Assembly: GCF_003001935.1 (NCBI RefSeq) | Contig: NZ_PVNG01000010.1 | Location: forward strand, 302,496 to 366,495 | Origin: Nonomuraea fuscirosea | GTDB lineage: Bacteria; Actinomycetota; Actinomycetes; Streptosporangiales; Streptosporangiaceae | Length of the DNA: 64,000 nucleotides | Direction: 5' to 3' | Shown here: positions 16,245-24,875 of the stretch, one piece after another | Layout: the number at the start of each line of letters is the position of its first letter | How positions within the stretch are numbered: position 1 is the first letter of the stretch | Made by a program: the position numbers and the translations under genes | Notes under the pieces: model-generated | What the model was told of the DNA's origin: nothing | Database searches by the model: none | The model's input: only the letters and a program-made list of their open reading frames with translations

Positions 16245-17678
16245 ATGTCTGAAGATTCGAAGCAGGCCCTGGCCGACAACCTCGTCACCACCAGCCACAC
16301 GCTGCCCTCCGGCCAGTCGTACACCGCGACGACCGGGACCATGGTGCTGCGCGAAGAGGTGGTCGCCGACGGCAAGTTCGAGGGGCTGCGGCCCAAGGCC
16401 GAGGTGTTCGTCACCGCGTACACGCTGGACGGGGCCGAGCCGCTGAGCCGGCCGGTCACGTTCGCGTTCAACGGCGGGCCCGGCTCGTCCAGCGTGTGGC
16501 TGCACCTGGGCGTGCTCGGGCCTCGCCGGGTCGTCATGGGGGACGCGGGGGCGCTACTGCCGCCCCCGTACGGGCTGGTGGACAACGAGGAGAGCCTGCT
16601 CCAGGTGAGCGACCTCGTCTTCATCGACCCGGTCTCCACCGGCTACTCGCGGGTGGCCGAAGGGGAGAAGACCGAGCCCTACCACGGGTTCGCCGGCGAC
16701 CTGGAGTCCGTCGGCGAGGTGATCAGGCTGTGGACGACCAGGAACGGGCGGTGGATGTCGCCGAAGTTCCTGGCCGGCGAGTCGTACGGGACCGTGCGGG
16801 CCGCCGGTCTGGCCGACCACCTGCAGTCGCGCTACGGCATGTACTTCAACGGCGTCATCCTCATCTCGTCCGTGCTCGACTACATCACGGGCGAGTTCAA
16901 CGACGGCAACGACCTGGCCTACGCCCTCTACCTGCCGACGTACGCGGCCATCGCGCACCACCACGGCCTGCACGGCGACCGGCCGCTGGCCGAGGTGCTG
17001 CGCGAGGCCGAGGAGTACGCCTCGGGCGACTACCTGTGGGCGCTCACCCGGGGCAACCGGCTCAGCGCCGAGGAACGCGCCGCGGCGGTCACCAGGGTCG
17101 CCTCGCTGGCCGGGCTCAGCGAGGACTACGTCGACCGGGTCAACCTGCGCATCGAGCACATCAGGTACTTCACCGAGGTGCTGCGCCCGCGTCGCCAGGT
17201 CGTCGGCCGGCTCGACGGCCGCTTCACCGGGTGGGACCCCGACTCCGGCCGCGAGCACTTCACCGCCGACCCCAGCATGGACGCCATCATGGGGCCCTAC
17301 AGCGCCGCGCTCAACCACTACCTGCGCACGGAGCTGGGCTACGCCAACGACCTGCCGTACGAGATCCTCACCTCACGCGTGCAGCCGTGGTCGTACAAGG
17401 AGTTCGAGAACGCGCACGTGCAGGTCGCCTCCAAGCTCGGAGCCGCGATGCGGGCCAACCCGCACCTGCGGGTGCACGTGGCCTGCGGTTACCACGACGG
17501 CGCGACGCCGTACTTCGCCGCCGAGCACACCTTCGCCCACCTGCCCGTGCCCGCCGAGCTGGCCGCCCGGATCGAGTTCAGGTACTACGAGGCCGGCCAC
17601 ATGATGTACGTCCACGAGCCCAGCAGGCTGGCCCAGTCAGCGCACCTGGCGGCCTTCGTGCTCGGCGAGCAGGCGTGA
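16245..17678 (+). CDS. S10-family serine carboxypeptidase-like protein
   Basis: A 477-aa alpha/beta hydrolase of peptidase family S10: oxyanion segment FAFNGGPGSSSVWLHLG, nucleophile S180 in AGESYG, Asp in CGYHDGATPYFA and His in EAGHMMYVH near the C-terminus. No signal peptide is visible, unlike eukaryotic vacuolar homologues. It starts 8 bases after the dehydratase and so probably shares its transcript. A peptidase is odd in a sugar cluster; cleavage of peptide or acyl groups attached to the glycan is one possibility (speculative). The last 42 bp overlap the convergent lipoprotein gene. Confidence 0.85.
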   Translation: MSEDSKQALADNLVTTSHTLPSGQSYTATTGTMVLREEVVADGKFEGLRPKAEVFVTAYTLDGAEPLSRPVTFAFNGGPGSSSVWLHLGVLGPRRVVMGDAGALLPPPYGLVDNEESLLQVSDLVFIDPVSTGYSRVAEGEKTEPYHGFAGDLESVGEVIRLWTTRNGRWMSPKFLAGESYGTVRAAGLADHLQSRYGMYFNGVILISSVLDYITGEFNDGNDLAYALYLPTYAAIAHHHGLHGDRPLAEVLREAEEYASGDYLWALTRGNRLSAEERAAAVTRVASLAGLSEDYVDRVNLRIEHIRYFTEVLRPRRQVVGRLDGRFTGWDPDSGREHFTADPSMDAIMGPYSAALNHYLRTELGYANDLPYEILTSRVQPWSYKEFENAHVQVASKLGAAMRANPHLRVHVACGYHDGATPYFAAEHTFAHLPVPAELAARIEFRYYEAGHMMYVHEPSRLAQSAHLAAFVLGEQA

Positions 17679-18557
17679 GGCCCGGCCCAGCCGCTGCTTG
17701 AGGTTGGCGCGCAGGGCGGCGAAACGGTCGGCGTTGTCACGGATGACGGCGCGCTGCAGCTCGGCGTCGGCCGCGTACCAGGCGGCGACCAGGCCCGCGG
17801 ACCACTTGCAGGTCGTGTCCGCGGTCGCGACCAGCTTCTCGTCCTCGGTCACGGCCGGCTTGTCGAGGTCCCAGCGGCCGTCGGCGATGGCCGCCTCGGG
17901 AGCCGGATAGGTGTGCCCGGCCTGGCTCATGCAGGACTGCCAGCGCCGGACCGCCGCCGTCACCGACGGATGCTTGGCGGCCTGCTCCAGCGTGAGCGAG
18001 TCCTGCAGCGCCAGCCACGGCCAGTCCGCCTTGCGCGCGCCTTTGTCCAGGGTGAGCGTGGCGCGGTCCAGGCAGCCGCGGTTCGCGGCGGTGCCGTACA
18101 GGCGGTGGCGGGTCCGCTTGGGCAGCTTGCCGGCCCAGGCGGCGGTGGTGTCGGGAGAGGGCGGCCTGGCCAGGTGGTAGCCGTGGCTCCTGGCGGCCGC
18201 GATGTCGGTGACGCCGTAACGGCGTGAGTTGCCGGGATCGATCGCCGCGATGGCGGCCGGGTCCTCGGCGGGCGGCGCGACGGTGACGCCCTGCTTGCGC
18301 ATGCATCGCGCGACGAGTGCGTTGTGGGCGTTGCCCAGCACGGCCCGCTGCTCGGGAGTGGTCTTGTAGGCGTCGAACGGCAGCACCAGCTGCGACACCG
18401 AGGTGACGCCCCGCGCGGGCGCCGGTGCGGCGGGCTCGTCGGCGCGGCAGGCCGCGGTGGCCGTCACGAGCAGCAGGGCGCTCGCGATCAGCCCGCGGCA
18501 GCCGGTTTCCGGCGGCCAAGCCCGGAAACCGGCACTCCCTGTATTACTCAGTGGCAC
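17637..18557 (-). CDS. Actinobacterial lipoprotein of unknown function
   Basis: A 306-aa predicted lipoprotein: hydrophobic stretch LIASALLLVTATAAC ends in a lipobox-like ATAAC (Cys37). The mature part has scattered paired Cys (ARCMRKQG, NRGCLD, WQSCMSQAG, DTTCKW) that could form disulfides, and many short helices. No family is recognised beyond actinobacterial hypothetical proteins. The only in-frame start is GTG 18557, which overlaps the upstream I36-like gene by 10 bp. A perfect 12-bp hairpin (18501-18533) lies within its first 20 codons, so the start is uncertain. Confidence 0.6.
   Translation of the reverse strand: MPLSNTGSAGFRAWPPETGCRGLIASALLLVTATAACRADEPAAPAPARGVTSVSQLVLPFDAYKTTPEQRAVLGNAHNALVARCMRKQGVTVAPPAEDPAAIAAIDPGNSRRYGVTDIAAARSHGYHLARPPSPDTTAAWAGKLPKRTRHRLYGTAANRGCLDRATLTLDKGARKADWPWLALQDSLTLEQAAKHPSVTAAVRRWQSCMSQAGHTYPAPEAAIADGRWDLDKPAVTEDEKLVATADTTCKWSAGLVAAWYAADAELQRAVIRDNADRFAALRANLKQRLGRASRLLAEHEGRQVR
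18501..18533 (-). terminator. Hairpin after the I36-like gene, inside the next gene's 5' end
   Basis: GCCGGTTTCCGG and CCGGAAACCGGC form a perfect 12-bp stem with a 9-base loop, 15 bases beyond the stop at 18548 on the minus strand. No U-tract follows. It may be a rho-independent-like terminator or an attenuator between the two genes. Confidence 0.55.
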
Positions 18558-18967
18558 CAGATGTCGATCGCGCTGGTGCGGTTGTTGCCGATGGCGTTGT
18601 TCGCCAGGAACCCGTCGTTGGAGTTGTGCGTGAACGTGCTGTGGGCGCCGGTGTAACCCGGGTGCTGCCAGAGGGTGGCGCTGCAGCCGACCCGGTTCCT
18701 GACCGAGCTGGTCTCGTTGTCCATGCTGTGCCAGGAATTGCTGAAGTCCCAGTTCAGCCAGTTGTTGTCGGCGAAGTTGGAGTCGTCCTGGGTGAAGTCC
18801 CGCCAGTGGTCGACCTGGCCGCGGTTGTAGTCGAAGCCGGCATACAGGCAGACACGACCGCCGTAGCAGGTCGAGCGGGGGCTGGCCACCGCGGCGGCTG
18901 TGGGGGCGAGCGCGGTGAACAGGGCGGCCGCGGCGACGAAGCCGGCGGCCTTCTTGGATAGCCTCAC
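18548..18967 (-). CDS. Secreted peptidase-inhibitor I36-like (beta/gamma-crystallin-like) protein
   Basis: A 139-aa exported protein. The signal peptide KKAAGFVAAAALFTALAPTAAAVA ends near ASP, and the mature part is about 110 aa. VCLYAGFDYNRG with DFSNSWHSMDNETSSVRNR is typical of the I36/crystallin-fold family of small secreted actinobacterial proteins, and four Cys are likely paired. GTG 18967 is preceded by GAGGAGAG; the longer upstream frame would bury the signal peptide. Single-gene promoter region of 220 bp before the divergent... SDR operon end; both genes point leftward. Confidence 0.8.
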   Translation of the reverse strand: MRLSKKAAGFVAAAALFTALAPTAAAVASPRSTCYGGRVCLYAGFDYNRGQVDHWRDFTQDDSNFADNNWLNWDFSNSWHSMDNETSSVRNRVGCSATLWQHPGYTGAHSTFTHNSNDGFLANNAIGNNRTSAIDIWCH

Positions 18968-19187
18968 AGGTCTCTCCTCGATCAGTGAGTCGTTTCGACC
19001 TCGTAACTTAGCGTGCTGAATCGAATGCGAGTTGTACTGACTCGCCGATTCCAAAAGGGCTCCACGCCCGGGAAAGGGTCGCGTGCCCCGGCCCGCCGAC
19101 TCACTCGTATCAGGCTGGTGAACTGCGCCTTCACCGCATTGGCCGAAGCCTTGGCGGTGAAGGAGAAACCCGTGGCCTGCGCACTAC

Positions 19188-19967
19188 CTATTCGGGAAGC
19201 GCCGCCGGATTCTGCGCCAGCAGACCGCCGTCCACCCGATGCTCGGCCCCCGTGATGAAAGACGACCGCGGTCCGGCCAGAAATGCCACCAATTCCGCCA
19301 CCTCCTCGGGCCGGCCCACGCGGCCCAGCGGATGGGAGCGGCCCCACTGCGCGATCTGCTCCTCCTGCGACAGCTCGCCGCGCCACAGGTCCGCCGCCCA
19401 GCGCAGCATGGGGGTGTCGACCGAGCCCGGGCAGACCACGTTCACCCGGATGCCGTCGGCCGCGTGGTCGAGCGCCATCGACCTGGTCAGGCCGTTGAGC
19501 GCGGCCTTGCTCGACGAGTACGCCGCCACCTGCGCCTGCGAGGAGAACGCCTGCACCGACGACATGACCACGATCGAGCCGCCGCCGCGGGCGCGCAACT
19601 CGGGCACGGCGGCCTTGCAGGTGAGGTAGACGCCCTTGAGGTTGATGTCGAACACCTCGTCCCAGACCTCTTCCGGGGTGTCCTCGACGGTGCCGTAACG
19701 CTGCACCCCGGCGCAGGTCGCCACGATGTCCAGCCCGCCGAACCTGCTCACCGCCAGGTTCACCAGATCGCGCATGTCACCGGCCCTGCGCACGTCGGCG
19801 ATCCGGCCGACGATCTGACTGTCCTGCCCGGTGTCTTGCTCGGCGCCCTTGTCGACGCCGCAGAACACCACGGACGCCCCGCCGTCGGCCAGCCGGTCGA
19901 CCACGGCCCGTCCGATCCCCGTCGAACCGCCCGTGACCAGCGCGACCTTGCCGGCGAACTCGCTCAT
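19188..19967 (-). CDS. SDR-family oxidoreductase of the second sugar operon
   Basis: A 259-aa classical SDR: cofactor loop TGGSTGIG (residues 12-19), VATCAG in place of NNAG, catalytic Ser in MSSVQAF, YSSSK, and the C-terminal RVDGGLLAQ. The ATG at 19967 overlaps the epimerase-like gene's stop, and it is the last gene of the operon controlled by the operator at 22172. A likely job is oxidation of an aldose to lactone or acid, or of a sugar alcohol, feeding the dehydratase encoded at 15.0-16.2 kb (inference). Confidence 0.87.
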   Translation of the reverse strand: MSEFAGKVALVTGGSTGIGRAVVDRLADGGASVVFCGVDKGAEQDTGQDSQIVGRIADVRRAGDMRDLVNLAVSRFGGLDIVATCAGVQRYGTVEDTPEEVWDEVFDINLKGVYLTCKAAVPELRARGGGSIVVMSSVQAFSSQAQVAAYSSSKAALNGLTRSMALDHAADGIRVNVVCPGSVDTPMLRWAADLWRGELSQEEQIAQWGRSHPLGRVGRPEEVAELVAFLAGPRSSFITGAEHRVDGGLLAQNPAALPE

Positions 19968-20974
19968 ACCCTTACCTCCGCGCGCAAACTCAACACCTTC
20001 GTCTCGTAGGGCTCCAACGTCAGGGCCGTGCCGTTGGCCACGGCCGCGGCCAAACCGTCGGTCGGCATGCCGGCGAACGGCTCCAGCCCCACCGTGTACG
20101 CCCGCCCCCACCACGGGTAGCCGGTGGACGCGCCGACCTCCTGCCACATCCACAGGTACGGCAGCACCGACGCCTCCCACTCAACACGCATAGCGATATC
20201 CCCCGATATTTCGTACCAACCCTCGTCGAAGCCGGTCAGATAGACGATGTCGCTCGGCGCGCCCGGCTCCGGCACCACGCTCAGATCCGTCGTGCCGCCG
20301 CCGTCGGCCGGCACGAGCGGCCACTCCCACGGCCCGCCCGCCCTGACCCGGCGGGCCGGCGGGGTGATCGCGCTCTCGTGCGGGATCACCCGGACGCCCT
20401 CGGGCAGCCGGATCCTGGCCCCCGGGCGCAGGAACGGCCGGCCGAACACGATGTGCTGGCCCCACATGGCGTGCAGCGGCAGGCCCGACTCGTTCGTGGC
20501 CCGCCCCTCGATCTCCAGCGCGGTCGTGCCGGAGCGCAGCCGCAGGACCTTTTCCATCCGGTACGGCAGCCGCCGCGTGCGCACGCTCAGCCGCACCGCG
20601 ACCTCCTCGGGGGAGTCGGCCACGACCTCGCACTCCCACGGCAGCCCGGACACCTCGCCGTGCTGCGCCAGCCGTGCCCCCCGGTACTCGCTGGGCGCGC
20701 CCCCGTTGGGGAAGACCTCCTGCCAGCCGCCCTCGTAGTGGTCGACGAACTGGGCGACCCCGTCGGCCGCGCCCTGGAGATGCTCGCGCGGGTCGCGCAG
20801 CCCCTGCGGCGAGAGCCAGACGAAGTCCGTGTCCGTCGGCTTGTGCAGGAACTCGACGACGTCGCCGCCCTTGCCGGGCAGGACGCTCACGCGCAGCCGT
20901 TCGTTCTCCAGCGTGACCGCCCGCAGCCCGTCGATCGTGCCGTGCCGCAGCCGGGCCGCCCAGTTGCGCCTCAT
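19964..20974 (-). CDS. Aldose-1-epimerase-like (galactose-mutarotase-fold) protein
   Basis: A 336-aa cytoplasmic beta-sandwich protein. VTLENERLRVSVLPGKGGDVVEF is the typical opening strand pair, and GGWQEVFPNGG, HAMWGQHIVFGRPFL and the terminal LEPFAGMP with PYETKVLSLRAEV are as in the DUF4432/aldose-epimerase group. It probably interconverts sugar anomers or binds the released sugar. It sits between the secreted DUF5005-like gene and the SDR with ATGA-type overlaps on both sides. Confidence 0.8.
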   Translation of the reverse strand: MRRNWAARLRHGTIDGLRAVTLENERLRVSVLPGKGGDVVEFLHKPTDTDFVWLSPQGLRDPREHLQGAADGVAQFVDHYEGGWQEVFPNGGAPSEYRGARLAQHGEVSGLPWECEVVADSPEEVAVRLSVRTRRLPYRMEKVLRLRSGTTALEIEGRATNESGLPLHAMWGQHIVFGRPFLRPGARIRLPEGVRVIPHESAITPPARRVRAGGPWEWPLVPADGGGTTDLSVVPEPGAPSDIVYLTGFDEGWYEISGDIAMRVEWEASVLPYLWMWQEVGASTGYPWWGRAYTVGLEPFAGMPTDGLAAAVANGTALTLEPYETKVLSLRAEVRV

Positions 20975-22140
20975 CCGAACGTCACATCCAGGAACCGGGG
21001 GCGGTAGATGGAGACGTCGCGGTAGTGGTCGGTGTTGACGAAGCTGTTCACGTTGTACGACACCACGAGCCCGTCGCCGGCCACGTCGGGATGGGCGTGG
21101 GCGTTGTAGGTGAAGATGTTCCCGCTGGTCTCGGGGGTCGTGTAGACGTGCTGCTTGCCGGTGAAGGGGCCGGAGGGCGAGCAGGAGGAGTAGGCCACGA
21201 TGTTCGCGCTCAGCGCCTCGGTCGTGTCATGCGTGATCAGGACATATCCGGATCCGACCCGGCTCACGCTGTACTCGTTCGCCACGCCGTCCATTACCCG
21301 CGCCGAGTCGGCCTGGTTCGCCGACCAGGTGCCGTCGGCCTTGAGGTACTCCCAGCGGCCGAGCAGGCTCTGCCCCTTGACCCTGGCGACGTGCATGTAC
21401 TTGGGCGAGCCGAGGTCCTCGACCCCGTACACGTAGGTGTGGCCGCCGTCCCTGAGCACGCCGGAGGCCCAGGCCACGCCCTGGCCCGAGGGCAGGTCGT
21501 GCACGCTGATCGGCCGGTCGAGCCGCCCGGGCGCGAACCTGGCCACCACGTTCCGGTGCCAGCGCCAGTCCCATGCTCCGGGGCCGAAGCGCTCGTACTC
21601 CTGGTAGGTCACCTCCACGATGCCGCCGGCCAGCGTCGCGTCACCGGCCCAGTACCAGTGGTCCTCGTCGCGCGGCGGCATCACGGCCGTCGGCTTCGCG
21701 GCGGTGCCGGCGTGGATGGTGGACAGCCTGCCGTCGCGCTCGACGGCGAAGGAGTTGTTCAGGAAGACCGTGCTCCCGCCCTCCTCCACCACGGGCGGGC
21801 GGGTCCCGTCGGGGTTGACCCGGCCGAGGAAGGTGTCGGAGAACACCCAGAGCTCCTGCCCGTTGGGCAGTTTGAGTGAGTAGGTGCCGTCGGCGCCCGT
21901 CCAGTCGTCCAGGCGGCTGTTGTCGTTGCCGTAGTTGGTGAACAGGGCGGTCAGCCGGGCGTCGGTGCTGGCGCCCGTGACCGTGGGGGCGCAGTCGGAG
22001 GCCGCCGCCGGCGCGGCTCGCTGCTCCTGGACGACGGGTACGGGTCTGGGCGGCGCGGCGAGGGCCTGCTGCGGGGCTGCCGTGAGCCCCAGCAACGCGA
22101 TGGCCAGGGGTGCGAGGGCGGAGCGGAATCGCGTCATCAC
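20971..22140 (-). CDS. Secreted DUF5005/DUF4185-like beta-propeller protein, possible glycan-binding or hydrolase
   Basis: About 389 aa. A signal peptide (ALAPLAIALLGLTAAPQQALA) is followed by a repeated-strand domain: GTYSLKLPNGQELWVFSDTFLG, WYWAGDATLAGG, GVAWASGVLRDGGHTYVYG and VITHDTTEALSANIVAYSS resemble five-bladed propeller sequences of DUF5005/DUF4185 and distantly GH43-type enzymes. GTG 22140 and ATG 22137 are both possible starts. First gene of a leftward operon whose promoter contains operator O2. Probably the exported enzyme or sensor producing the transported sugar; the activity is not established. Confidence 0.72.
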   Translation of the reverse strand: MMTRFRSALAPLAIALLGLTAAPQQALAAPPRPVPVVQEQRAAPAAASDCAPTVTGASTDARLTALFTNYGNDNSRLDDWTGADGTYSLKLPNGQELWVFSDTFLGRVNPDGTRPPVVEEGGSTVFLNNSFAVERDGRLSTIHAGTAAKPTAVMPPRDEDHWYWAGDATLAGGIVEVTYQEYERFGPGAWDWRWHRNVVARFAPGRLDRPISVHDLPSGQGVAWASGVLRDGGHTYVYGVEDLGSPKYMHVARVKGQSLLGRWEYLKADGTWSANQADSARVMDGVANEYSVSRVGSGYVLITHDTTEALSANIVAYSSCSPSGPFTGKQHVYTTPETSGNIFTYNAHAHPDVAGDGLVVSYNVNSFVNTDHYRDVSIYRPRFLDVTFG

Positions 22141-22167
22141 ATGTCCTAGGGGGAGGGGTTCCCTACA

Positions 22168-22196
22168 GTTCTAGTCATTAGATCACTTACTGTCTA
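22168..22196 (-). promoter_or_regulatory. Promoter of the second sugar operon with embedded operator O2
   Basis: On the minus strand a -35-like TAGACA (22196-22191) and a -10-like TAGAAC (22173-22168) are 17 bases apart. The spacer holds a 17-mer (22172-22188) that matches O1 at 15 of 17 positions, keeping the ATTAGATCACTT half intact. A regulator bound here would exclude RNA polymerase. Confidence 0.65.
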
Positions 22197-22280
22197 GGGG
22201 TCGAGTGAGCGCGCCGATGTCCGGGGTGGCGTGCCGAAATCCATGTGACCGGGGCGCGGGAGGGCGGCTACCCTGCCGGG

Positions 22281-23891
22281 ATGGGACACGTGGAAGTCGG
22301 ACATTTGACGTACGTGCTGCCCGACGGGCGGCCGCTGCTCGACGACGTGTCCTTCCGGATCGGCGAAGGCGTCAAGGCCGCGCTCGTCGGGCCCAACGGC
22401 GCGGGCAAGACCACGCTCATGCGCCTGATCGCCGGCGACCTCCAGCCGGTCGAGGGCAGCGTGGCCGGCTCCGGCGGCCTGGGCGTGATGCGGCAGTTCA
22501 TCGGCAGCGTGCGCGACGGCAGCAACGTGCGCGACCTGCTCCTGGGCGTCGCGCCGCCCGCGGTGCGGCAGGCCGCCGAGCGGCTCGACCGGGCCGAGCT
22601 GGCCATGATGGAGCGCGACGACGAGAAGACGCAGATGCGCTACGCGCAGGCCATCAGCGACTACACCGACGCGGGCGGCTACGAGATCGAGGTGCTCTGG
22701 GACACCTGTACGGTGGCCGCGCTCGGCGTCCCGTTCGAAAGACTGAAATATCGGGACGTGGCGACGCTGTCGGGCGGCGAGCAGAAGCGCCTGGTCCTGG
22801 AGGCGCTGCTGCGCGGCCCCGACCAGACCCTGCTGCTCGACGAGCCCGACAACTACCTCGACGTCCCCGGCAAGGAATGGCTGGAACAGCAGCTCAGGGA
22901 GACGCCCAAGACCGTGCTGCTGGTCAGCCACGACCGCCAGCTGCTGGCGAACGCGGCCGACCGCATCATCACCGTCGAGTCCGGAAACATCTGGATTCAT
23001 GGGGGCGGCTTCCGTACCTACGCCGAAGCCCGCAGAGCCCGCAACGAGCGCCTCGACGAGCTGCGCCGGCGCTGGGACGAAGAGCACGCCAAGCTCAAGA
23101 CCCTGGTCAACATGCTGAAGAACAAGGCCAGATACAACGACGGCATGGCCGCCGCCTACCACGCCGCCCAGACGCGGCTGCGCAAGTTCGAGGAGGCCGG
23201 GCCGCCCGAGGTGGCGCCGGCCGAGCAGAACATCAAGATGCGCCTGCGCGGCGGCCGCACCGGCAAGCGCGCGGTCATCTGCGAGGAGCTGGAGCTCAAG
23301 GGCCTGATGCGCCCGTTCGACCTGGAGATCTGGTACGGCGAGCGGGTCGCCGTGCTCGGCTCCAACGGCTCCGGCAAGTCCCACTTCCTGCGCCTGCTGG
23401 CGGGCGAGCAGGTCGCCTGCGAGGGCGTGGCCAGGCTGGGCGCCCGCGTGGTGCCGGGCCACTTCGCCCAGACCCACGCCCGGCCCGACCTGCTCGGCCG
23501 CACCCCGGTCGAGATCGTCATGACCGAGCACGCCAGGCTCAAGAACGAGGCGATGAAGATCCTGGCCCGCTACGAGCTGGCGGGGCTGATCGCCGAGCAG
23601 CGCTTCGACACCCTGTCGGGCGGTCAGCAGGCGCGGCTGCAGATCCTGCTGCTGGAGCTGTCGGGGGCCACGCTGCTGCTGCTCGACGAGCCGACCGACA
23701 ACCTCGACCTGGCCAGCGCCGAGGCGCTGCAGGCGGGCCTGGAGGCGTTCGAGGGCACGGTGCTGGCGGTCACCCATGACCGCTGGTTCGCCGCCGATTT
23801 CGACCGTTATCTGGTCTTCGGCTCCGACGGCACGGTCTACGAGTCGGCCGAGCCGGTCTGGGACGAGACCAGGGTGGTCCGTCCGCGTTGA
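22281..23891 (+). CDS. ABC-F family ATPase (ribosome-associated type)
   Basis: A 536-aa protein with two ABC domains and no membrane segments. Domain 1 has Walker A GPNGAGKT (about 37-44), LSGGEQKR and LLLDEPDNYLD; domain 2 has GSNGSGKS, LSGGQQAR and LLLDEPTDNLDL. A roughly 90-residue charged linker (KLKTLVNMLKNKARYNDG) is the P-tRNA-interaction region typical of ABC-F translation factors and antibiotic-resistance proteins. ATG 22281 fits the domain start, but an in-frame GTG at 22245 is possible. Whether it is a housekeeping or resistance factor cannot be decided. Confidence 0.88.
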   Translation: MGHVEVGHLTYVLPDGRPLLDDVSFRIGEGVKAALVGPNGAGKTTLMRLIAGDLQPVEGSVAGSGGLGVMRQFIGSVRDGSNVRDLLLGVAPPAVRQAAERLDRAELAMMERDDEKTQMRYAQAISDYTDAGGYEIEVLWDTCTVAALGVPFERLKYRDVATLSGGEQKRLVLEALLRGPDQTLLLDEPDNYLDVPGKEWLEQQLRETPKTVLLVSHDRQLLANAADRIITVESGNIWIHGGGFRTYAEARRARNERLDELRRRWDEEHAKLKTLVNMLKNKARYNDGMAAAYHAAQTRLRKFEEAGPPEVAPAEQNIKMRLRGGRTGKRAVICEELELKGLMRPFDLEIWYGERVAVLGSNGSGKSHFLRLLAGEQVACEGVARLGARVVPGHFAQTHARPDLLGRTPVEIVMTEHARLKNEAMKILARYELAGLIAEQRFDTLSGGQQARLQILLLELSGATLLLLDEPTDNLDLASAEALQAGLEAFEGTVLAVTHDRWFAADFDRYLVFGSDGTVYESAEPVWDETRVVRPR

Positions 23892-23958
23892 CAAAGAATT
23901 GGTAGGGCTGGCGCGTGTCCCCCGCCAGCCGTGCCCATGCTCGGGTTATCACGGCAAA

Positions 23959-24759
23959 GTGATCCCGCGTAGCCGAACCGCCAGCCTCCTCGCACTCGGG
24001 GCGATCTGCCTCACCGGGTGCGCGAGCGAGGAACAGCCGGTCCAGAAGCTCAAGCCGCTCGCTCTCAAGGAGCAGGTCTCCCACATCGTCAAATCCGCCG
24101 ACGGATATGCCGTCACCTGGGCGGGCGTGCTCAGCAACGCCAACCCGTGGCACTTCGGCGAGCACGTGGTGGCCACGATCGTCGGGCACGACGCCAAGGG
24201 GAGCGAGGTGCTCAAACTGGACCAGCCGCTCGACGCGGTGCCGCCGGGCGGCACGCTGCCCTTCACCGGCCAGGCCGTGGCCACCCAGAAGCCGGCCAAG
24301 GTGACGATCCAGTACCGTCCCGCGCGGTGGCGGCCGGCGGCGCGCATTCCTTCGGCGTTCCAGCGGTTCCCGATTTCGCGGGTCCAGACCATGCGCCAGA
24401 AAGATGGCACGTACCTTATTACTGGATATGTCGGCAACCCTTATCAAATATCGGCGAGCAGCCTGGTCGTGAACGCGATGCTGCGCGACAAGGCGGGAAA
24501 GCTCGTCGGCGGCGGCAGCACCTATGTGGACGACGTGAAGGCCGGCAGCCCGCCGCGGTTCATCCTCACGGTGGGCGGCCTGCCCAGGGGCTCCCAGGTG
24601 GCCAGGACCGAGATCGCGGCCAGGACCTGGGGCTCCACCGGCCGTCCCTACGAGGACCTGGCCCTGTCGGGAGCCGTTCCCGTGCACACGGTCAAGCCCA
24701 CGAGTGAGCCGTTCGCGGTGGACCGGAACACGCAGGTGGCGTCCGAGCACAAGCAATAA
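23959..24759 (+). CDS. Lipoprotein with tandem beta-sandwich (FxLYD-like) regions
   Basis: A 266-aa predicted lipoprotein: signal RTASLLALGAICLTGC with lipobox LTGC. Two similar halves follow, each with a 'Y(A/L)V/ITWAGxLSN' or 'YLITGYVGNPY' strand, then VVATIVGHDAKG or VVNAMLRDKAGK, and finally a PPGG/SPPR turn with a pronounced beta pattern. This resembles the FxLYD-type extracellular domain. GTG 23959 was chosen to place the signal at the N-terminus. Base composition dips near 24410-24460. Unknown function; possibly co-regulated with the following sigma-factor gene. Confidence 0.7.
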   Translation: MIPRSRTASLLALGAICLTGCASEEQPVQKLKPLALKEQVSHIVKSADGYAVTWAGVLSNANPWHFGEHVVATIVGHDAKGSEVLKLDQPLDAVPPGGTLPFTGQAVATQKPAKVTIQYRPARWRPAARIPSAFQRFPISRVQTMRQKDGTYLITGYVGNPYQISASSLVVNAMLRDKAGKLVGGGSTYVDDVKAGSPPRFILTVGGLPRGSQVARTEIAARTWGSTGRPYEDLALSGAVPVHTVKPTSEPFAVDRNTQVASEHKQ

Positions 24760-24830
24760 ATAAGCCGCGCCTATCCGGAATGTCGGGACAATTTTCTGGT
24801 TCTTCGCCTGACAAGTGATGCCTTCGGCGT

Positions 24831-24858
24831 GGAACCGGTAGAACTGCAAGTTACCGAT
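24831..24858 (+). promoter_or_regulatory. Possible ECF-type promoter of the tethered sigma factor
   Basis: GGAACC (24831-24836) and CGAT (24855-24858), 18 bases apart, resemble the -35/-10 of ECF sigma promoters (GGAAC...CGTT/CGAT). The start codon at 24876 lies 17 bases downstream. Would imply autoregulation. Confidence 0.4.
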
Positions 24859-24875
24859 CCATTACCTTCGGTCAC

